Positions 15,983 to 23,697 of a stretch of 36,788 nucleotides of DNA are shown here, piece by piece. This DNA comes from a virus. Location of the stretch: positions 1 to 36,788 of the IMG/VR virus record IMGVR_UViG_3300022929_000083; one strand, written 5' to 3'. The position numbers and the translations under genes were made by a program. The notes beneath the pieces were generated by a model. That model saw only the letters and a list, made by a program, of their open reading frames with translations. It had not been told where the DNA came from and searched no databases. Every line of letters begins with the position of its first letter. The stretch's first letter is position 1.

Positions 15983-17709
15983 TGATAAAATTTAAGAAAG
16001 TACGGTGGCGTAACTTTTTATCTACAGGTAATGAATGGACAGAAATCTTTTTAGATAGAAGTCCAACCACATTAATTGTCGGTACTAATGGTTCAGGAAA
16101 GAGTACTCTGCTTGATGCTCTTTCCTTTTCGTTATTTGGTAAGCCACACAGAAATATCAACAAGCCTCAGCTGATCAATTCGATTAATAATAAGCAATGT
16201 GAAGTTGAAGTAGAGTTTGATATTGGTACCTACAGGTTTCATGTGAAGCGTGGTATTAAGCCAGCCAAATTTGAAATATGGCAAAATGATGTAATGATTA
16301 ATCAGGATGCATCTGCACGTGATTATCAAAAATTCTTAGAACAAAATATACTAAAGCTGAATCACAAGTCATTCCATCAGATCGTTGTTCTTGGATCTTC
16401 GTCATTCATTCCTTTTATGCAGTTGCCTGCTCAGCATCGTAGAGACGTAATCGAAGATCTACTTGATATACAGATTTTCTCTAAGATGAATCAGATACTA
16501 AAGGAAAAAGACTTAAAGCTAAAAGAGTCTTTGACTAATGCTACGTATCAAATAGAATTGACTAATGAAAAGATTACGCTTCAGCAAAAGTATATTCGTG
16601 ATATTACAGAGTTAAATGAAGGACAGATAAAGGATAAGCAAAAAGAGATTACTGACATTGAAACAGAAATCCAGCTGCTCGAGAAAGATAATACTGAATG
16701 GAAATCCTTTATTGATGATAATCTGACAGACATCAATACTGCAATTGATACTGCTAAAAAGAAAAAAAATGAGTATGTAAAATACGAAGCACAATTCCAG
16801 CAGAAGATAAAGGCTGTTGTGAAAGACGCTAAGTTCTATGAAGAGAATGAAGTATGTCCTACATGTACTCAAGACATTGAAAAGAGCACGCGTGAAACTA
16901 AGCTACTAGAAGCGAAAGCATCGGCTAAGCAATTGTCTGAAGCTTTAGATACTGCTTCATCTGAATCAGGTAAGCTAGATGTAGAAATCGAAACACTGAT
17001 GAATAAGATAGCGCATATTCAGAATTTGAATAACAATATATCTGGCAACAATAAAGCTATTGCATACAATCAGAACAGAATCAATACTATTCGAACAGAA
17101 ATCAATTCTTTATCTGAATCGCAAGGCGATCTAGGAGAAGCAAATAAAGAATTCAATGCACTAACAGAAGAAAAATCTCTGTTGAATGAACAGAAGGCCA
17201 ACATAACAAATGATCGTCTGTATAATTCAATAGCGTCTGAAATGCTTAAAGATACTGGCATTAAGACGAAAGTGATAAAGCAGTATCTTCCTGTTATGAA
17301 TACTCTAATTAATAAATACTTACAGGTATTAGATTTCTTTGTTTCATTCAATCTAGATGAAAGCTTTAATGAAACTATTAAGTCTAGACATCGTGATTCA
17401 TTTAACTATGCTTCTTTCTCAGAGGGTGAAAAGCAGAGAATCGATTTGGCTCTATTGTTCACTTGGAGACAAATAGCTAGGATGAAGAATTCAACATCAA
17501 CTAACTTATTGGTACTTGATGAGACATTTGATTCTTCCCTTGACCATGATGGTGTAGATAACTTAATGAAGATTCTACAGACATTAGATAGTAACACAAA
17601 CGTATTTGTTATATCGCATAAAGGTGATTTGCTCGATGGAAAATTCAGAAGCAAAATTACATTTAATAAAGAGCATAACTTTTCGAAAATTTCATTAGCG
17701 AGTGATTGA
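15982..17709 (+). CDS. 46: Recombination nuclease subunit gp46 (SbcC/Rad50-like)
   Basis: A 575-residue Rad50-like ATPase (T4 gp46, 560), partner of gp47. Walker A GTNGSGKST is at 34-42, followed by coiled coil, a zinc hook CPTC at 292-295, a second coiled coil, the ABC signature FSEGEKQRIDLAL near residue 478, and Walker B LLVLDETFD near 513. The zinc hook allows two complexes to link across DNA ends. The start is GTG, overlapping the gp47 stop (TAGTG). The frame ends 1 base before the ATG of the deformylase gene. Confidence 0.96.
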   Translation: MIKFKKVRWRNFLSTGNEWTEIFLDRSPTTLIVGTNGSGKSTLLDALSFSLFGKPHRNINKPQLINSINNKQCEVEVEFDIGTYRFHVKRGIKPAKFEIWQNDVMINQDASARDYQKFLEQNILKLNHKSFHQIVVLGSSSFIPFMQLPAQHRRDVIEDLLDIQIFSKMNQILKEKDLKLKESLTNATYQIELTNEKITLQQKYIRDITELNEGQIKDKQKEITDIETEIQLLEKDNTEWKSFIDDNLTDINTAIDTAKKKKNEYVKYEAQFQQKIKAVVKDAKFYEENEVCPTCTQDIEKSTRETKLLEAKASAKQLSEALDTASSESGKLDVEIETLMNKIAHIQNLNNNISGNNKAIAYNQNRINTIRTEINSLSESQGDLGEANKEFNALTEEKSLLNEQKANITNDRLYNSIASEMLKDTGIKTKVIKQYLPVMNTLINKYLQVLDFFVSFNLDESFNETIKSRHRDSFNYASFSEGEKQRIDLALLFTWRQIARMKNSTSTNLLVLDETFDSSLDHDGVDNLMKILQTLDSNTNVFVISHKGDLLDGKFRSKITFNKEHNFSKISLASD

Positions 17710-17710
17710 T

Positions 17711-18208
17711 ATGAAGCTTGTACCACCAACTGATCCTATATTAAGAAAAACGATGTCTGTTATGGAAAACTATAACATTGACGATCTGAAAAAAACCATT
17801 GATGAGATGTATGAATTCGTAGCAGCAAATGGCGGTGCAGGAGTTTCAGCAAATCAGCTAGGAATCGATGCACGGATCTTTGTTGTTGCATATGGAGATT
17901 ACAAGCATGCATTCATTAATCCTCAGATCACATGGACATCTAATGAAGACATTATGCTTGAAGAAGGATGCTTATCATATCCTGGCGTGTTTGCTAACGT
18001 AAAAAGGCCGGTGGCATGTAATGTATCATATACGGATTATGAGGGAAATAGTCATACTGATGTTCGATTTACTGGTATTACTAACCGAATCGTGCTACAT
18101 GAGTATGATCACATGGAAGGAAAACTGTTCTATGATCATCTTTCTCGCCTTCAGAAAGATAGATTTGCTACACGTGTACGAAAAAAGCTAGGAGTGTCAA
18201 TAGTTTAG
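17711..18208 (+). CDS. def: Peptide deformylase
   Basis: A 165-residue peptide deformylase, which removes the formyl group from nascent proteins. All three motifs are intact: motif 1 GAGVSANQ (42-49), motif 2 EGCLS (85-89) with metal ligand Cys87, and motif 3 HEYDH (130-134) with ligands His130 and His134 and catalytic Glu131. I start it at the ATG at 17711, since the protein then begins with the usual KLVPPTDPILR; a GTG at 17702 inside gp46 is also in frame. Deformylases are known from marine T4-like phages, where they may speed maturation of phage or host photosystem proteins. It ends the gp55-47-46 operon and is followed by the first repeat cassette. Confidence 0.95.
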   Translation: MKLVPPTDPILRKTMSVMENYNIDDLKKTIDEMYEFVAANGGAGVSANQLGIDARIFVVAYGDYKHAFINPQITWTSNEDIMLEEGCLSYPGVFANVKRPVACNVSYTDYEGNSHTDVRFTGITNRIVLHEYDHMEGKLFYDHLSRLQKDRFATRVRKKLGVSIV

Positions 18209-18210
18209 AT

Positions 18211-18333
18211 TGAAACAATTTATTACAAAATATTTTCTTTATATAAATCAATAGCTTATTGAAGGCAGTTCTCTAAGCTATTGATTCTATTAGTAAAAAT
18301 AAATTGTACATCTCCGGCTAGATGTCGTATAAT
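18211..18333 (+). repeat. Regulatory repeat cassette, copy 1 (upstream of the VWA protein)
   Basis: A 123-base intergenic element. It opens with TGAAACAATTTATTACAA, has an inverted repeat AATCAATAGCTTA (18246-18258) / TAAGCTATTGATT (18274-18286), then AAAATAAATTGTACATCTCC and the promoter TATAAT. It aligns with copies at 20514 and 32128; this one is the most divergent of the three, but the AATCAA-AGCTTA arm, the AAAATAAATTGTACATCT block and the promoter are retained. Confidence 0.85.
18305..18333 (+). promoter_or_regulatory. TGTACA-17-TATAAT promoter before the VWA protein, with inverted repeat in the spacer
   Basis: TGTACA (18305-18310), 17 bases, TATAAT (18328-18333), 23 bases before the ATG at 18357. 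The spacer region contains ACATCT and AGATGT as an inverted repeat 6 bases apart (18308-18325), an operator-like element shared with copy 3 of the cassette. Confidence 0.85.
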
Positions 18334-18356
18334 GGTTATTCATTTGGAGATAACAT

Positions 18357-20516
18357 ATGCAATCTAAGTCAATCCTAGCAAAGCTTCTTGCTAATGAGAA
18401 TATCACTATTCGTCATGGCAATTTTCCTACAGCGTACTTTGACGTGCAGGAACGTGTACTTGGTTTACCGGTTTATAAAGACTTTGGTTCAAAAGATACG
18501 TTAGATCTTTTTATCGGCCACGAAGTTGGTCACGCTCTCTATACTCCGTTTGAAGGATGGCACGATTCTCCTGCTGAGATTCAAGTACCTCGCTCGTTTC
18601 TTAATGTAGTTGAAGACATTCGAATCGAACGCAAGATACAATCTAAGTATCCTGGTTTAGTTTCTGTTTTTAAGCGTGGGTACAAGACTCTGGTTGATCA
18701 AAATTTCTTTCACACGAAAGGTCGTGATCTTCAAGAGTATCAGTTAATCGATCGAATCAATCTTAAAGCAAAAATGCGAGACTTGGTTGACATTGATTTC
18801 GCACAAGAAGAAATGCCATATGTTAAGCAAGCGTTCGCTGCAGAAACGTGGGATGAAGTCGTTGCCGCTGCAAAGGCAATCTACGAGTTCATGCGTGAGA
18901 ATGATGAAAACAAAGATGACGCACACGATGATAATTCTGATAATCAATTTCAAGAAGGAATGGAGTCTAGTGAGGATTCTAGTGAGGATTCTAGTGAGGA
19001 TTCTACTGAATTCACTGAGACTCATGATGCTGAAGAACCGCAAGTCGAGCCAAGTTCAGAATCAGAAAAAGACTCCGACGAAGAATTTACAGATGAAGAT
19101 GAATCGACTAATACTACTACCGACGACAAAGAGGGTGGCGAATTAGAGGGTGGCGAATTAGATTCGAAAGTAGATGATTTTACTTCTGAGACTGATGATG
19201 CACTACGCGAAAACGAAAAGCTGTTTGTTGAAGGTTCTGATTCTGATGAACTTGTAATGCATATTCGCGAGCTTACGTGGGAGCAATGTAAGAGTTGCAT
19301 CTATTCATATAGTGAAGTAAAAGAGTCACGTGATAAGCATCGCTCAGATCGATATTTCACGTATAACAAAGATCACACAGCTGACTTTGCTGAATTCCAA
19401 AGCGAGACGAATAAGATTACATCGATACTGGCTAAAGAGTTCGAAATGCGAAAAGCAGCGTATCGATATTCTAGAGCAAAGACTTCAAAGACTGGTGCTT
19501 TGAATGTCAATATGCTTCATAGCTATAAGTACAATGAGGACATCTTCAAAAAGGTAACACAGCTAGCTGATGCTAAATCTCATGGCATGGTTATGATGAT
19601 TGATTATTCTGGATCAATGCAACAGATCTTAGGTGATACTATCAAGCAGGTTCTCAACCTTGCATCGTTCTGTAAGAAAGTAAATATTCCATTCGAAGTT
19701 TATGGGTTTACAAGTAGAGACAAAGATCAATACGTTGCGAATACTGATTACAGCATCAATACGCTTCAACTATCTCACGTGCGCATTACTGAGCTTCTTA
19801 ATTCTTCTATGAAGAAGTCAGAATATAATGAAGCATATTTCGGGTTATACGAGACATCGGCTAAGACTGATCAGTATTCTAGATCAGAATTAGATAGGCT
19901 TGGTACTACTCCATTGAATGAAAGTTTATTGGTTATGAATAAAATACTTCAGCGCTTTAGGAATAAGAATGCAGTTCAGCGAGTCAACTTTGTTTTATTG
20001 TCTGATGGCTTCGGCGGAAAGATGGAAGTTTCTTATCCATGGGCTGATTACGCTGAGCGAAGAAGACTTTCTCGATACTCTATAGAGTTTAATGGTAAAA
20101 CCATTTTTACAGAAACAATTGATCCTTTAGATGTAACAGCATTTCTTTTAGACCAATTAAGGAAAAACGATATCTCAACTATTGGGTTCTTCTTAGCGGA
20201 AACTGGCAGAGACCTTTATTCAATCAACGATTTGGTACACAAAGATATTGAATCGTGGTACGACAGAAGTAAATATGCTGAAATAATGAAAACTAATGTT
20301 CGCAAAAACAAATTTCATTATGTAGACAATAAGATTGGTTATGATCGTTTGTTCATTCTAAAGGCAAGCAAAAGAGCTTTAAGTACAGACGTTGATGAGC
20401 TCTCGATCGACGAGAATGCATCAAAGGCAAAAATCATATCGTCATTTAAGAAGTATTCATCTTCAAAGAAGACGAACCGGATCCTTGCTACCAAATTCGC
20501 AGAGATTGTATCCTGA
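18357..20516 (+). CDS. CobT-like protein: HEXXH metallopeptidase-type domain plus VWA domain
   Basis: A 719-residue protein. The N-terminal domain has HEVGHALYTP with an HEXXH zinc motif at 55-59 and a later NVVEDIR (83-89) that can supply the third, acidic ligand, as in gluzincin-like peptidases. A long acidic Ser/Asp/Glu linker follows (about 190-290). The C-terminal von Willebrand A domain has a complete MIDAS: DYSGSM at 416-421, a Thr in LGTTPLNES and an Asp in LLSDGFGG. CobT of cobaltochelatase has a similar acidic-linker plus VWA layout, but here a zinc-peptidase motif precedes it. The partner ATPase lies directly downstream. Cobalt chelation is unlikely as no other cobalamin gene is near; a peptidase or remodelling role is an inference. 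RBS TTTGGAGATAAC precedes the ATG. Confidence 0.85.
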   Translation: MQSKSILAKLLANENITIRHGNFPTAYFDVQERVLGLPVYKDFGSKDTLDLFIGHEVGHALYTPFEGWHDSPAEIQVPRSFLNVVEDIRIERKIQSKYPGLVSVFKRGYKTLVDQNFFHTKGRDLQEYQLIDRINLKAKMRDLVDIDFAQEEMPYVKQAFAAETWDEVVAAAKAIYEFMRENDENKDDAHDDNSDNQFQEGMESSEDSSEDSSEDSTEFTETHDAEEPQVEPSSESEKDSDEEFTDEDESTNTTTDDKEGGELEGGELDSKVDDFTSETDDALRENEKLFVEGSDSDELVMHIRELTWEQCKSCIYSYSEVKESRDKHRSDRYFTYNKDHTADFAEFQSETNKITSILAKEFEMRKAAYRYSRAKTSKTGALNVNMLHSYKYNEDIFKKVTQLADAKSHGMVMMIDYSGSMQQILGDTIKQVLNLASFCKKVNIPFEVYGFTSRDKDQYVANTDYSINTLQLSHVRITELLNSSMKKSEYNEAYFGLYETSAKTDQYSRSELDRLGTTPLNESLLVMNKILQRFRNKNAVQRVNFVLLSDGFGGKMEVSYPWADYAERRRLSRYSIEFNGKTIFTETIDPLDVTAFLLDQLRKNDISTIGFFLAETGRDLYSINDLVHKDIESWYDRSKYAEIMKTNVRKNKFHYVDNKIGYDRLFILKASKRALSTDVDELSIDENASKAKIISSFKKYSSSKKTNRILATKFAEIVS
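18962..19003 (+). repeat. 12-base tandem repeat in the acidic linker
   Basis: The unit TCTAGTGAGGAT (encoding SSED) is repeated three times in near-perfect tandem and runs into a fourth, diverged TCTACTGAA unit. It encodes the SSEDSSEDSSEDST stretch of the linker. A second tandem repeat, GAGGGTGGCGAATTA twice, is at about 19131-19160 and encodes EGGELEGGEL. Such in-frame repeats point to slippage-driven length variation in a disordered linker. Confidence 0.8.
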
Positions 20517-20634
20517 TACAATTTGTTACAATTTAAATCTCTTTACAAATCAATAGCTTAGAAAACGTATGACATAAGTAATTGATTTGTAAAGAGAAAA
20601 TAAATTGTACATCTTCCTCCAGATAGAGTATAAT
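20514..20634 (+). repeat. Regulatory repeat cassette, copy 2 (upstream of the AAA+ ATPase)
   Basis: A 121-base element that begins at the stop codon of the VWA gene: TGATACAATTTGTTACAATT, then a 16-bp perfect inverted repeat CTCTTTACAAATCAAT (20539-20554) / ATTGATTTGTAAAGAG (20581-20596), AAAATAAATTGTACATCT and TATAAT. It aligns without gaps to copy 3 at 32128 over the same 121 bases. Differences concentrate in the hairpin loop, and one arm change is matched by its partner. Confidence 0.9.
20606..20634 (+). promoter_or_regulatory. TGTACA-17-TATAAT promoter before the AAA+ ATPase
   Basis: TGTACA (20606-20611), 17 bases, TATAAT (20629-20634). The predicted transcript starts near 20641, which favours the ATG at 20669 over the one at 20651. 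The ACATCT half-site of the operator-like repeat is kept but its partner is degenerate (AGATAG). Confidence 0.85.
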
Positions 20635-20668
20635 GGTATCTTAATTAGTAATGAGTGGGACTTATATT

Positions 20669-21802
20669 ATGATCGATCGTAAAATTGAAGAAGCTATTGC
20701 AACTATGTTTCCTGACCGTACTAGCGGTGAGTTTACTCCTAAAGAAATTGCTGCTGCTGCAGAAACCGTTGGAGTTTCTTCTAGCAAAGCGTATACATAT
20801 ACACTCGCACAAACAAAAATTCGTCGCGGCTTATACCGTCTTTCTTCGGTAGTCGTTCCTTTCAAAACGCAGGAAAAAACAATGTCGTCAATTACGTCAA
20901 TTACAAATGACGAAGTCTTCGTTCCACCTAGAGACTCATCGTTTGTGACTTGGGGACATTGCACTGATGTTTCTAAGATTATTCAGTCACGCAACTTTTA
21001 TCCAGTGTTCGTGACAGGTTTATCCGGCAACGGTAAAACCATGATGGTAGAACAAACTTGTGCAAAACTCAACCGCGAGTATGTACGAGTACAAGTTACT
21101 CCTGAGACAGATGAGGATGATCTGATCGGTGGCTTTCGTTTGGTAAATGGAGAAACAGTTTTCTGTAAAGGTCCAGTTATCAAAGCGATGGAAAAGGGTG
21201 CAATCCTTCTCATCGACGAAATAGATCGTGGTTCTAATAAACTCATGTGTCTTCAAGGAGTGCTCGAGGGTAAACCGGTCCTAGTTAAAAAAACCGGTGA
21301 AGTCATTACTCCACTAGATGGCTTTAATGTGATCGCTACGGCTAATACGAAAGGTAAAGGTTCAGATGACGGTCGATTCATTTCGGCTACTATCATCGAT
21401 GAAGCTTTCCTCGAGCGATTCACTATTACCCTCGAGCAACCATATCCTACTTCTGCAGTAGAGCGTAAGATCGTTGTAAAGCATATGGAAAAGTTTGAAT
21501 GTGTTGATGATGAATTTGCTGATGCTCTTGTGGTTTGGTCAGAAGCGATTCGTAAGACTTTTGAAGATGGTGGTGTAGACGAAGTAATCTCAACGCGTCG
21601 TCTATGTCATATCGTACAATCATTTTCGATCTTCAAAGATAAGACGAAAGCAATTGAGCTTTGCGTATCGCGTTTCGATAGTGATACAAAAGAGGCTTTC
21701 TTAGATTTGTATAGCAAAGTTGATATATCAGCTGATACAAGTGGAGATGCATCATGTATCGCCACATCATCACTTGATTCTATATTTGATAGCGAGGTGT
21801 AA
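20669..21802 (+). CDS. cobS: MoxR/CobS-like AAA+ ATPase
   Basis: A 377-residue AAA+ ATPase of the CobS/MoxR type, annotated cobS in several marine T4-like phages. Walker A is GLSGNGKT (about 117-124), Walker B ILLIDEID (about 169-176), followed by an Asn sensor-1 block (NVIATANTKGKG) and an arginine-rich region (EAFLERFTITL). The N-terminal 70 residues look like a small helical DNA-binding-type domain (FTPKEIAAAAETVGVSSSKA). I choose ATG 20669 because it has GAGTGG upstream and the promoter TSS lies near 20641; ATG 20651 would add six residues. MoxR-type ATPases act with VWA proteins, and the VWA partner is the preceding gene. The C-terminus is followed directly by the next ATG. Confidence 0.9.
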   Translation: MIDRKIEEAIATMFPDRTSGEFTPKEIAAAAETVGVSSSKAYTYTLAQTKIRRGLYRLSSVVVPFKTQEKTMSSITSITNDEVFVPPRDSSFVTWGHCTDVSKIIQSRNFYPVFVTGLSGNGKTMMVEQTCAKLNREYVRVQVTPETDEDDLIGGFRLVNGETVFCKGPVIKAMEKGAILLIDEIDRGSNKLMCLQGVLEGKPVLVKKTGEVITPLDGFNVIATANTKGKGSDDGRFISATIIDEAFLERFTITLEQPYPTSAVERKIVVKHMEKFECVDDEFADALVVWSEAIRKTFEDGGVDEVISTRRLCHIVQSFSIFKDKTKAIELCVSRFDSDTKEAFLDLYSKVDISADTSGDASCIATSSLDSIFDSEV

Positions 21803-22267
21803 ATGAAAGCAAATGCAAAAGGTGGTATTAAGTTTGACGGTGAAAAACCAGATTACTCATTAGTGCCATTCGGCGCAATGGATGAAGTCGTGAAGGTACT
21901 AACATATGGTGCTAAAAAATACGATCGGTTCAATTGGGAAAAGGTTGAAAACCGTAGATATGAGGCTGCGGCATTGCGACACATATCTGCATACATGCAA
22001 GGAGAAAAGATTGATCCTGAAAGTGGGATTAGCCACTTGGCTCATGCTGCATGTAGCATAATGTTCTTAATAGACTTTGACCTAAAGCAAGAAAAGACCG
22101 ATGAAGATGTTAGTGCAATAGTATCAACCGATGAATTAGGCACACCGTTTACAGTTGGTGAATACGAATCGATGTACTATTGGGACGATTCGTGTTATAA
22201 TATATCTTTAAATGATGAAACAATAACTATTAATATTGCGGATGATATAAATGATGAAACTAAGTAG
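21803..22267 (+). CDS. dATP/dGTP diphosphohydrolase-like protein (DUF5664 family)
   Basis: A 154-residue protein. The N-terminal segment GIKFDGEKPDYSLVPFGAMD, then VLTYGAKKYDRFNWEKVENR, and the following LRHISAYMQGE-GISHLAHAACSIMFLIDF is the signature of the family now named dATP/dGTP diphosphohydrolase, all-alpha pyrophosphatases that remove purine deoxynucleotides; the His/Glu/Asp residues bind metal. Similar enzymes adjust dNTP pools or help make modified genomes in some phages. The C-terminal 45 residues are variable. It starts right after the CobS-like stop with GAGGTG as RBS, overlaps gp45 by 17 bases, and carries the gp45 promoter inside its 3' part. Confidence 0.8.
   Translation: MKANAKGGIKFDGEKPDYSLVPFGAMDEVVKVLTYGAKKYDRFNWEKVENRRYEAAALRHISAYMQGEKIDPESGISHLAHAACSIMFLIDFDLKQEKTDEDVSAIVSTDELGTPFTVGEYESMYYWDDSCYNISLNDETITINIADDINDETK
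22173..22201 (+). promoter_or_regulatory. TGTACT-17-TATAAT promoter for gp45, inside the upstream gene
   Basis: TGTACT (22173-22178), 17 bases, TATAAT (22196-22201), inside the end of the diphosphohydrolase gene and 50 bases before the gp45 ATG. It has one change from TGTACA, shared with the gp44 promoter. Confidence 0.7.
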
Positions 22268-22931
22268 TGAAACCCTAAATACGCTAAAAAACTTTGCGGC
22301 GATTAATCCTAATATCGTGATTAAACCAGGCAGTGTAATTAAAACTATGTCTGAATCTAAGACGATTATGAGTGCAGCAACTGTAACGGAAAGCTTTCCA
22401 TACGAAACCGGAATTTATGACTTGCATGAATTCTTAGGTGTTGTTAATATGTTTGATGATCCTGATCTAGAATTCAGCGATGATCAAAAATCTGTGAAAG
22501 TTTCGCAAGGTGGAAGATCAGTAAAATACTTCTTCGCATCTCCTTCGATCTTGACATCTCCGTCTAAAGATATTACGATGCCTCCGTGTGAGGTTACCTT
22601 TTCTATTAGCATTGGTGATATGGCACAGATACGTAAAGCTGCTGCAGCTCTTACAGTTTCAGATGTTGTTGTCGAAGTAAAAGACGGTGTTGGTAAACTA
22701 ATGGTTACTGATACTGCAGATGCTACATCAAACTCCTATGAGATGGATCTTGCAAATCTATCTGCTGCAGGGGTAAATTGCAAACTAGTTTTTAATATTG
22801 CTAATTTCAAGTTTGTGAATGATGATTATGATGTATCAATTTCATCTAAGTTAATTTCTTCTTTCAAGTCTAAAAACTCACAGACTGAATATTGGGTTGC
22901 TTTAGAAAAGAATTCGTCGTTTGGAGGATAA
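22251..22931 (+). CDS. 45: Sliding clamp gp45
   Basis: A 226-residue DNA polymerase processivity clamp (T4 gp45, 228). The trimeric ring tethers gp43 to DNA and also activates late transcription by gp55 RNA polymerase. Family features are the N-terminal LSSETLNTLKNFAAINPNIV followed by KPGSVIKTMSESKTI, the interdomain FSISIGDMAQIRKAAAALTV block and the C-terminal strand SKNSQTEYWVALEKNSSF. Two ATGs are adjacent (22251, 22254). The start overlaps the preceding gene by 17 bases. A promoter of the TGTAC class lies 50 bases upstream. The next two small genes follow closely. Confidence 0.95.
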   Translation: MMKLSSETLNTLKNFAAINPNIVIKPGSVIKTMSESKTIMSAATVTESFPYETGIYDLHEFLGVVNMFDDPDLEFSDDQKSVKVSQGGRSVKYFFASPSILTSPSKDITMPPCEVTFSISIGDMAQIRKAAAALTVSDVVVEVKDGVGKLMVTDTADATSNSYEMDLANLSAAGVNCKLVFNIANFKFVNDDYDVSISSKLISSFKSKNSQTEYWVALEKNSSFGG

Positions 22932-22932
22932 T

Positions 22933-23151
22933 ATGAGCGAAGAGCTGGAAGGTCTTACGACCGATGATTTGTTAAACGTGTTGCGGGTTATTAATACTGC
23001 AACTGAAAGGAGTGCATTTAAAGCACATGAATTAAGTTTTGTAGGTACAGTATATGATAAATTCTCCGGAATCATTAAGCATGCAGAACGCATTGCAACA
23101 GAGTCTAGTGAAAAGGGAAGTGAAGAGGTTGATGCAAATGATAGTAAATAA
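22933..23151 (+). CDS. Small acidic protein of unknown function
   Basis: A 72-residue acidic helical protein. I start it at ATG 22933, which has a strong GGAGG (22923-22927) upstream at good spacing and overlaps the very end of nothing: the gp45 stop is at 22929-22931. The segment TTDDLLNVLRVINTATERSA, then FKAHELSFVGTVYDKFSGII, suggests two helices and a conserved hydrophobic core; the C-terminus is charged and probably disordered. I do not recognise the family. Its position between the clamp and the dsDNA-binding protein hints at replication or transcription, but this is only context. It overlaps the next gene by 14 bases. Confidence 0.75.
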   Translation: MSEELEGLTTDDLLNVLRVINTATERSAFKAHELSFVGTVYDKFSGIIKHAERIATESSEKGSEEVDANDSK

Positions 23152-23404
23152 TCCTAATGACCGTAAGGCTATTGTTGATGCTATGGATGAATGGTCAGCT
23201 TCAGCTACTCGCGTAGAAGCTGAAAAAGATTTGCAAAAAAACATTATCGAAGATCTAGCTGATAAAGTTGGTGTACAGAAAAAGCATTTGAACAAGCTTG
23301 CTTCTTTATATCATAAGCAAAATTTTCAGCAGGTACAGCAAGAGCGGGAAGAGATTGAAGAGTTGTACGAATCAATCACTGCTGCTACGATTGTTTCTCC
23401 CTAA
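23138..23404 (+). CDS. dsbA: dsDNA-binding protein DsbA-like
   Basis: An 88-residue protein resembling T4 DsbA (89 residues), a double-stranded DNA-binding protein that binds near late promoters and affects late transcription. The shared pattern is a helical start, ADKVGVQKKHLNKLASLYHK, then VQQEREEIEELYESI at the C-terminus; T4 DsbA has the same KxxNxLxxLYHKxN and EEVVELYD arrangement. I choose ATG 23138 because AAGAGG (23123-23128) lies 9 bases upstream; ATG 23132 is also possible and would add two residues. It overlaps the end of the preceding small gene. tRNA-Leu begins 8 bases after its stop. Confidence 0.75.
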   Translation: MIVNNPNDRKAIVDAMDEWSASATRVEAEKDLQKNIIEDLADKVGVQKKHLNKLASLYHKQNFQQVQQEREEIEELYESITAATIVSP

Positions 23405-23412
23405 TGAATGAT

Positions 23413-23499
23413 GCCTTGATGGTGAAATTGGTAGACACAAGGGACTTAAAATCCCTCGGCAGAAATGCTGTGCCGGTTCGACTCCGGCTCGAGGCACCA
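23413..23499 (+). tRNA. tRNA-Leu (anticodon UAA)
   Basis: An 87-base tRNA. The acceptor stem GCCTTGA pairs with TCGAGGC (one G-T pair), the discriminator is A, and CCA is encoded (23497-23499). The D-loop has TTGGTAGAC. The anticodon stem AGGGA/TCCCT encloses CTTAAAA, which gives anticodon TAA at 23447-23449. The long variable arm (CGGCAGAAATGCTG), as in a class II tRNA, and the T-arm with GGTTCGACTCC complete the cloverleaf. It reads UUA and UUG leucine codons, common in this AT-rich genome. It is the only tRNA seen in the window. Confidence 0.95.
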
Positions 23500-23503
23500 A
23501 TTT

Positions 23504-23638
23504 ATGTCTGATGATGAAGTAGAAGCCATATTGATCCGGCTCTTTGAGCGGTATCCCAATTGCCCAACGCCGGATCAACAACCAATGGTTTTCTATTACC
23601 ACTTGAAAATGTTCTTATATGGCGAGGGTTATATCTGA
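23504..23638 (+). CDS. Small hypothetical protein after the tRNA
   Basis: A 44-codon frame beginning with an ATG 4 bases after the tRNA: it starts MSDDEVEAILIRLFERYPNC and ends in MFLYGEGYI. The mix of amphipathic helix and an aromatic C-terminus (VFYYHLKMFLYG) looks like a real small protein rather than a random frame, and it fills the whole gap between tRNA and the gp44 promoter. There is no clear Shine-Dalgarno sequence, since the tRNA 3' end occupies that site. Function unknown. Confidence 0.5.
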   Translation: MSDDEVEAILIRLFERYPNCPTPDQQPMVFYYHLKMFLYGEGYI

Positions 23639-23642
23639 GTCA

Positions 23643-23671
23643 TGTACTTTTTACACGTTATGTGTTATAAT
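23643..23671 (+). promoter_or_regulatory. TGTACT-17-TATAAT promoter before gp44
   Basis: TGTACT (23643-23648), 17 bases, TATAAT (23666-23671), 27 bases before the gp44 ATG. The spacer contains ACAC and GTGT in inverted orientation. It drives the clamp loader and probably regA. Confidence 0.8.
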
Positions 23672-23697
23672 ATTACTTTTATTATGGAAACTTTGAT

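Noticed and set aside
18357-21802. Cobalamin (cobaltochelatase) synthesis function for the CobT/CobS-like pair
   Set aside because: No CobN-like large subunit or other corrin gene is visible, and the VWA protein has an added HEXXH domain. The resemblance is to the fold pair, not to the pathway.
23372-23602. Minus-strand open frame across the tRNA
   Set aside because: It covers a complete tRNA-Leu on the other strand and the end of dsbA, so it cannot be a real gene.
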